Below, in pieces: positions 57,607 to 58,091 of a stretch of DNA of 58,091 nt. The translations under genes and the position numbers were made by a program. Origin of the DNA: a virus; the IMG/VR virus record IMGVR_UViG_3300032282_000782, positions 1-58,091 of that record; one strand, 5' to 3'. How positions within the stretch are numbered: position 1 is the first letter of the stretch; each line of letters begins with the position of its first letter. The notes below the pieces were generated by a model, which was not told where the DNA came from, did not search any database, and saw only the letters and a list, made by a program, of their open reading frames with translations.

Positions 57607-57795
57607 CTAAAAACAGGTATCGCAACTACAATGGTGGCGTTTACCACTTTGACAGTTGCGGCTTGCGTCGTGATCGGGGAAGAATGTAGCTCCTTCCTTG
57701 CGCCGTGCGTCACAATATGCACATTCCCCTTCCGGGGCCATGCTACGACCATACTGGACCTGACCGGCCACCTTAACTTGTGCTGTAGTGTCCAT
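57607..57795 (-). CDS. Small Cys/His-rich zinc-binding-like protein
   Basis: 62 aa. CAYC at the middle, then FFPDHDASRNCQSGKRHHCS and CDTCF. The Cys/His spacing suggests a zinc knuckle, and a near-identical HxASxxCxSGKRxHCxC pattern occurs in other phages as I recall. The competing frame 57576-57863 lacks such a pattern and was rejected. Likely nucleic acid or protein binding. Confidence 0.7.
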   Translation of the reverse strand: MDTTAQVKVAGQVQYGRSMAPEGECAYCDARRKEGATFFPDHDASRNCQSGKRHHCSCDTCF

Positions 57796-57801
57796 TGGTA
57801 C

Positions 57802-57987
57802 TTATCCTTCCAAATCCAATACGAACGCACCTGCGTCATGTTTCTGTAACGCTTTGATAACACTAGAAAATTTAGGATTATTGCTATTACGAATAGCTAA
57901 ATTTCTCAGCAACCATCTAACATTTTCTAATTTGCTGGTATCCCGGCGCATTGCAGGGACATCCATGTCGTCAGGTATTTCTACCAT
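57802..57987 (-). CDS. Small hypothetical protein
   Basis: 61 aa helical, mixed-charge protein (DTSKLENVRWLLRNLAIRNS). First complete leftward gene after the right end apart from a possible 16-residue peptide. Unknown function. Confidence 0.55.
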   Translation of the reverse strand: MVEIPDDMDVPAMRRDTSKLENVRWLLRNLAIRNSNNPKFSSVIKALQKHDAGAFVLDLEG

Positions 57988-58004
57988 AGTATTATTCCCC
58001 TATT

Positions 58005-58055
58005 CTAACGTCGCCGTAATCTGTCGAATAGTGCTATGATTTGGTAATCGCTCAT
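58005..58055 (-). CDS. Possible 16-residue leader peptide
   Basis: Very short frame (MSDYQIIALFDRLRRR) preceded by AGAGGATTT about 10 nt upstream, 17 bp before the next start. It could be a leader peptide or nothing. It is kept because its ribosome site is good. Confidence 0.3.
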   Translation of the reverse strand: MSDYQIIALFDRLRRR

Positions 58056-58091
58056 GACTTTAAATCCTCTTTTGTGTTGGTAGGTTATGAC

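Noticed and set aside
57576-57863. 95-codon frame near the right end
   Set aside because: It overlaps two frames with better support (a Cys/His motif protein and a gene fitting its neighbours).
1-58091. tRNA genes, integrase, repressor, RNA polymerase
   Set aside because: None was recognised by reading all frames and gaps. Absence was judged by eye, so a tRNA scan would be needed to exclude a short tRNA.

Overview
The window looks like a nearly complete or complete genome of a lytic, short-tailed (podovirus-like) tailed phage. It has a large terminase, a portal, a scaffold and a gpT-like capsid protein. It also has two small adaptors, a P22 gp10/T7 gp12-like nozzle, fibres, and very large internal virion proteins. 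I see no tape-measure, tail-tube, sheath, integrase, repressor or phage RNA polymerase gene. Gene content (GroES, class I ribonucleotide reductase, ThyX, T7-type DNA polymerase and primase-helicase, endonuclease I, DUF6745, DUF932) recalls marine phages of alphaproteobacteria such as the HMO-2011-like group. That placement is from memory of gene content and is tentative. The host is probably a Gram-negative (LysM, M15 and SleB wall proteins). Base composition is moderate (about 45-48 % G+C by eye), except for a clearly G+C-rich tail gene.

Layout. Positions 1-724 form a non-coding left end full of short inverted and direct repeats. Positions 725-31455 are one rightward block of packaging, capsid, tail and lysis genes: TerL, portal, GroES, scaffold, two head proteins, major capsid, terminator plus promoter, and first adaptor. 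These are followed by a cluster of Lys-rich small proteins sharing a C-terminal tag, a second adaptor, two fibre proteins, a LamG adhesin, an assembly chaperone, the nozzle, three large internal virion proteins and an M15 endolysin. The region 31449-58055 is entirely leftward. Read in its own direction from the right end, it begins with many tiny early genes, then DUF932, the minisatellite-bearing DUF6745 protein, a SleB hydrolase, a deaminase, ThyX, primase-helicase, HNH, DNA polymerase, nucleases, SSB-like protein, endonuclease I and ribonucleotide reductase. It ends with a group of glycosyltransferase, methyltransferase and oxygenase genes, then holin and the small terminase. The two blocks converge and overlap by 7 bp at 31449-31455. 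They diverge from the left/right ends of the window, which suggests that the main control region spans those ends if the genome is circular or permuted.

How it works together. Leftward genes supply dNTPs (NrdA/NrdB, dCMP deaminase, ThyX), replicate DNA (Pol A, primase-helicase, SSB-like), and process or degrade DNA (endonuclease I, a Cas4/RecB-like nuclease, another PD-(D/E)XK protein, two HNH proteins). Rightward genes build the particle. No RNA polymerase is encoded, so transcription should rely on host RNA polymerase; a good sigma70-type promoter follows the capsid terminator. Lysis is probably by the 3TM holin plus the M15 peptidase, with an additional membrane-anchored SleB hydrolase.

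Most noteworthy: (i) a three-domain glycosyltransferase-methyltransferase-DUF115 fusion next to a second glycosyltransferase and a prolyl-hydroxylase-like oxygenase; (ii) a C-terminal tag shared by consecutive small basic proteins; (iii) a 12-bp minisatellite encoding about 40 xxAT tetrapeptides inside a DUF6745 protein; (iv) a decayed tandem duplication at 56401-57211; (v) a G+C-rich tail adhesin; (vi) several genes under 60 codons (12026, 36005, 36839, 49036, 57410) fitted by start/stop overlaps.
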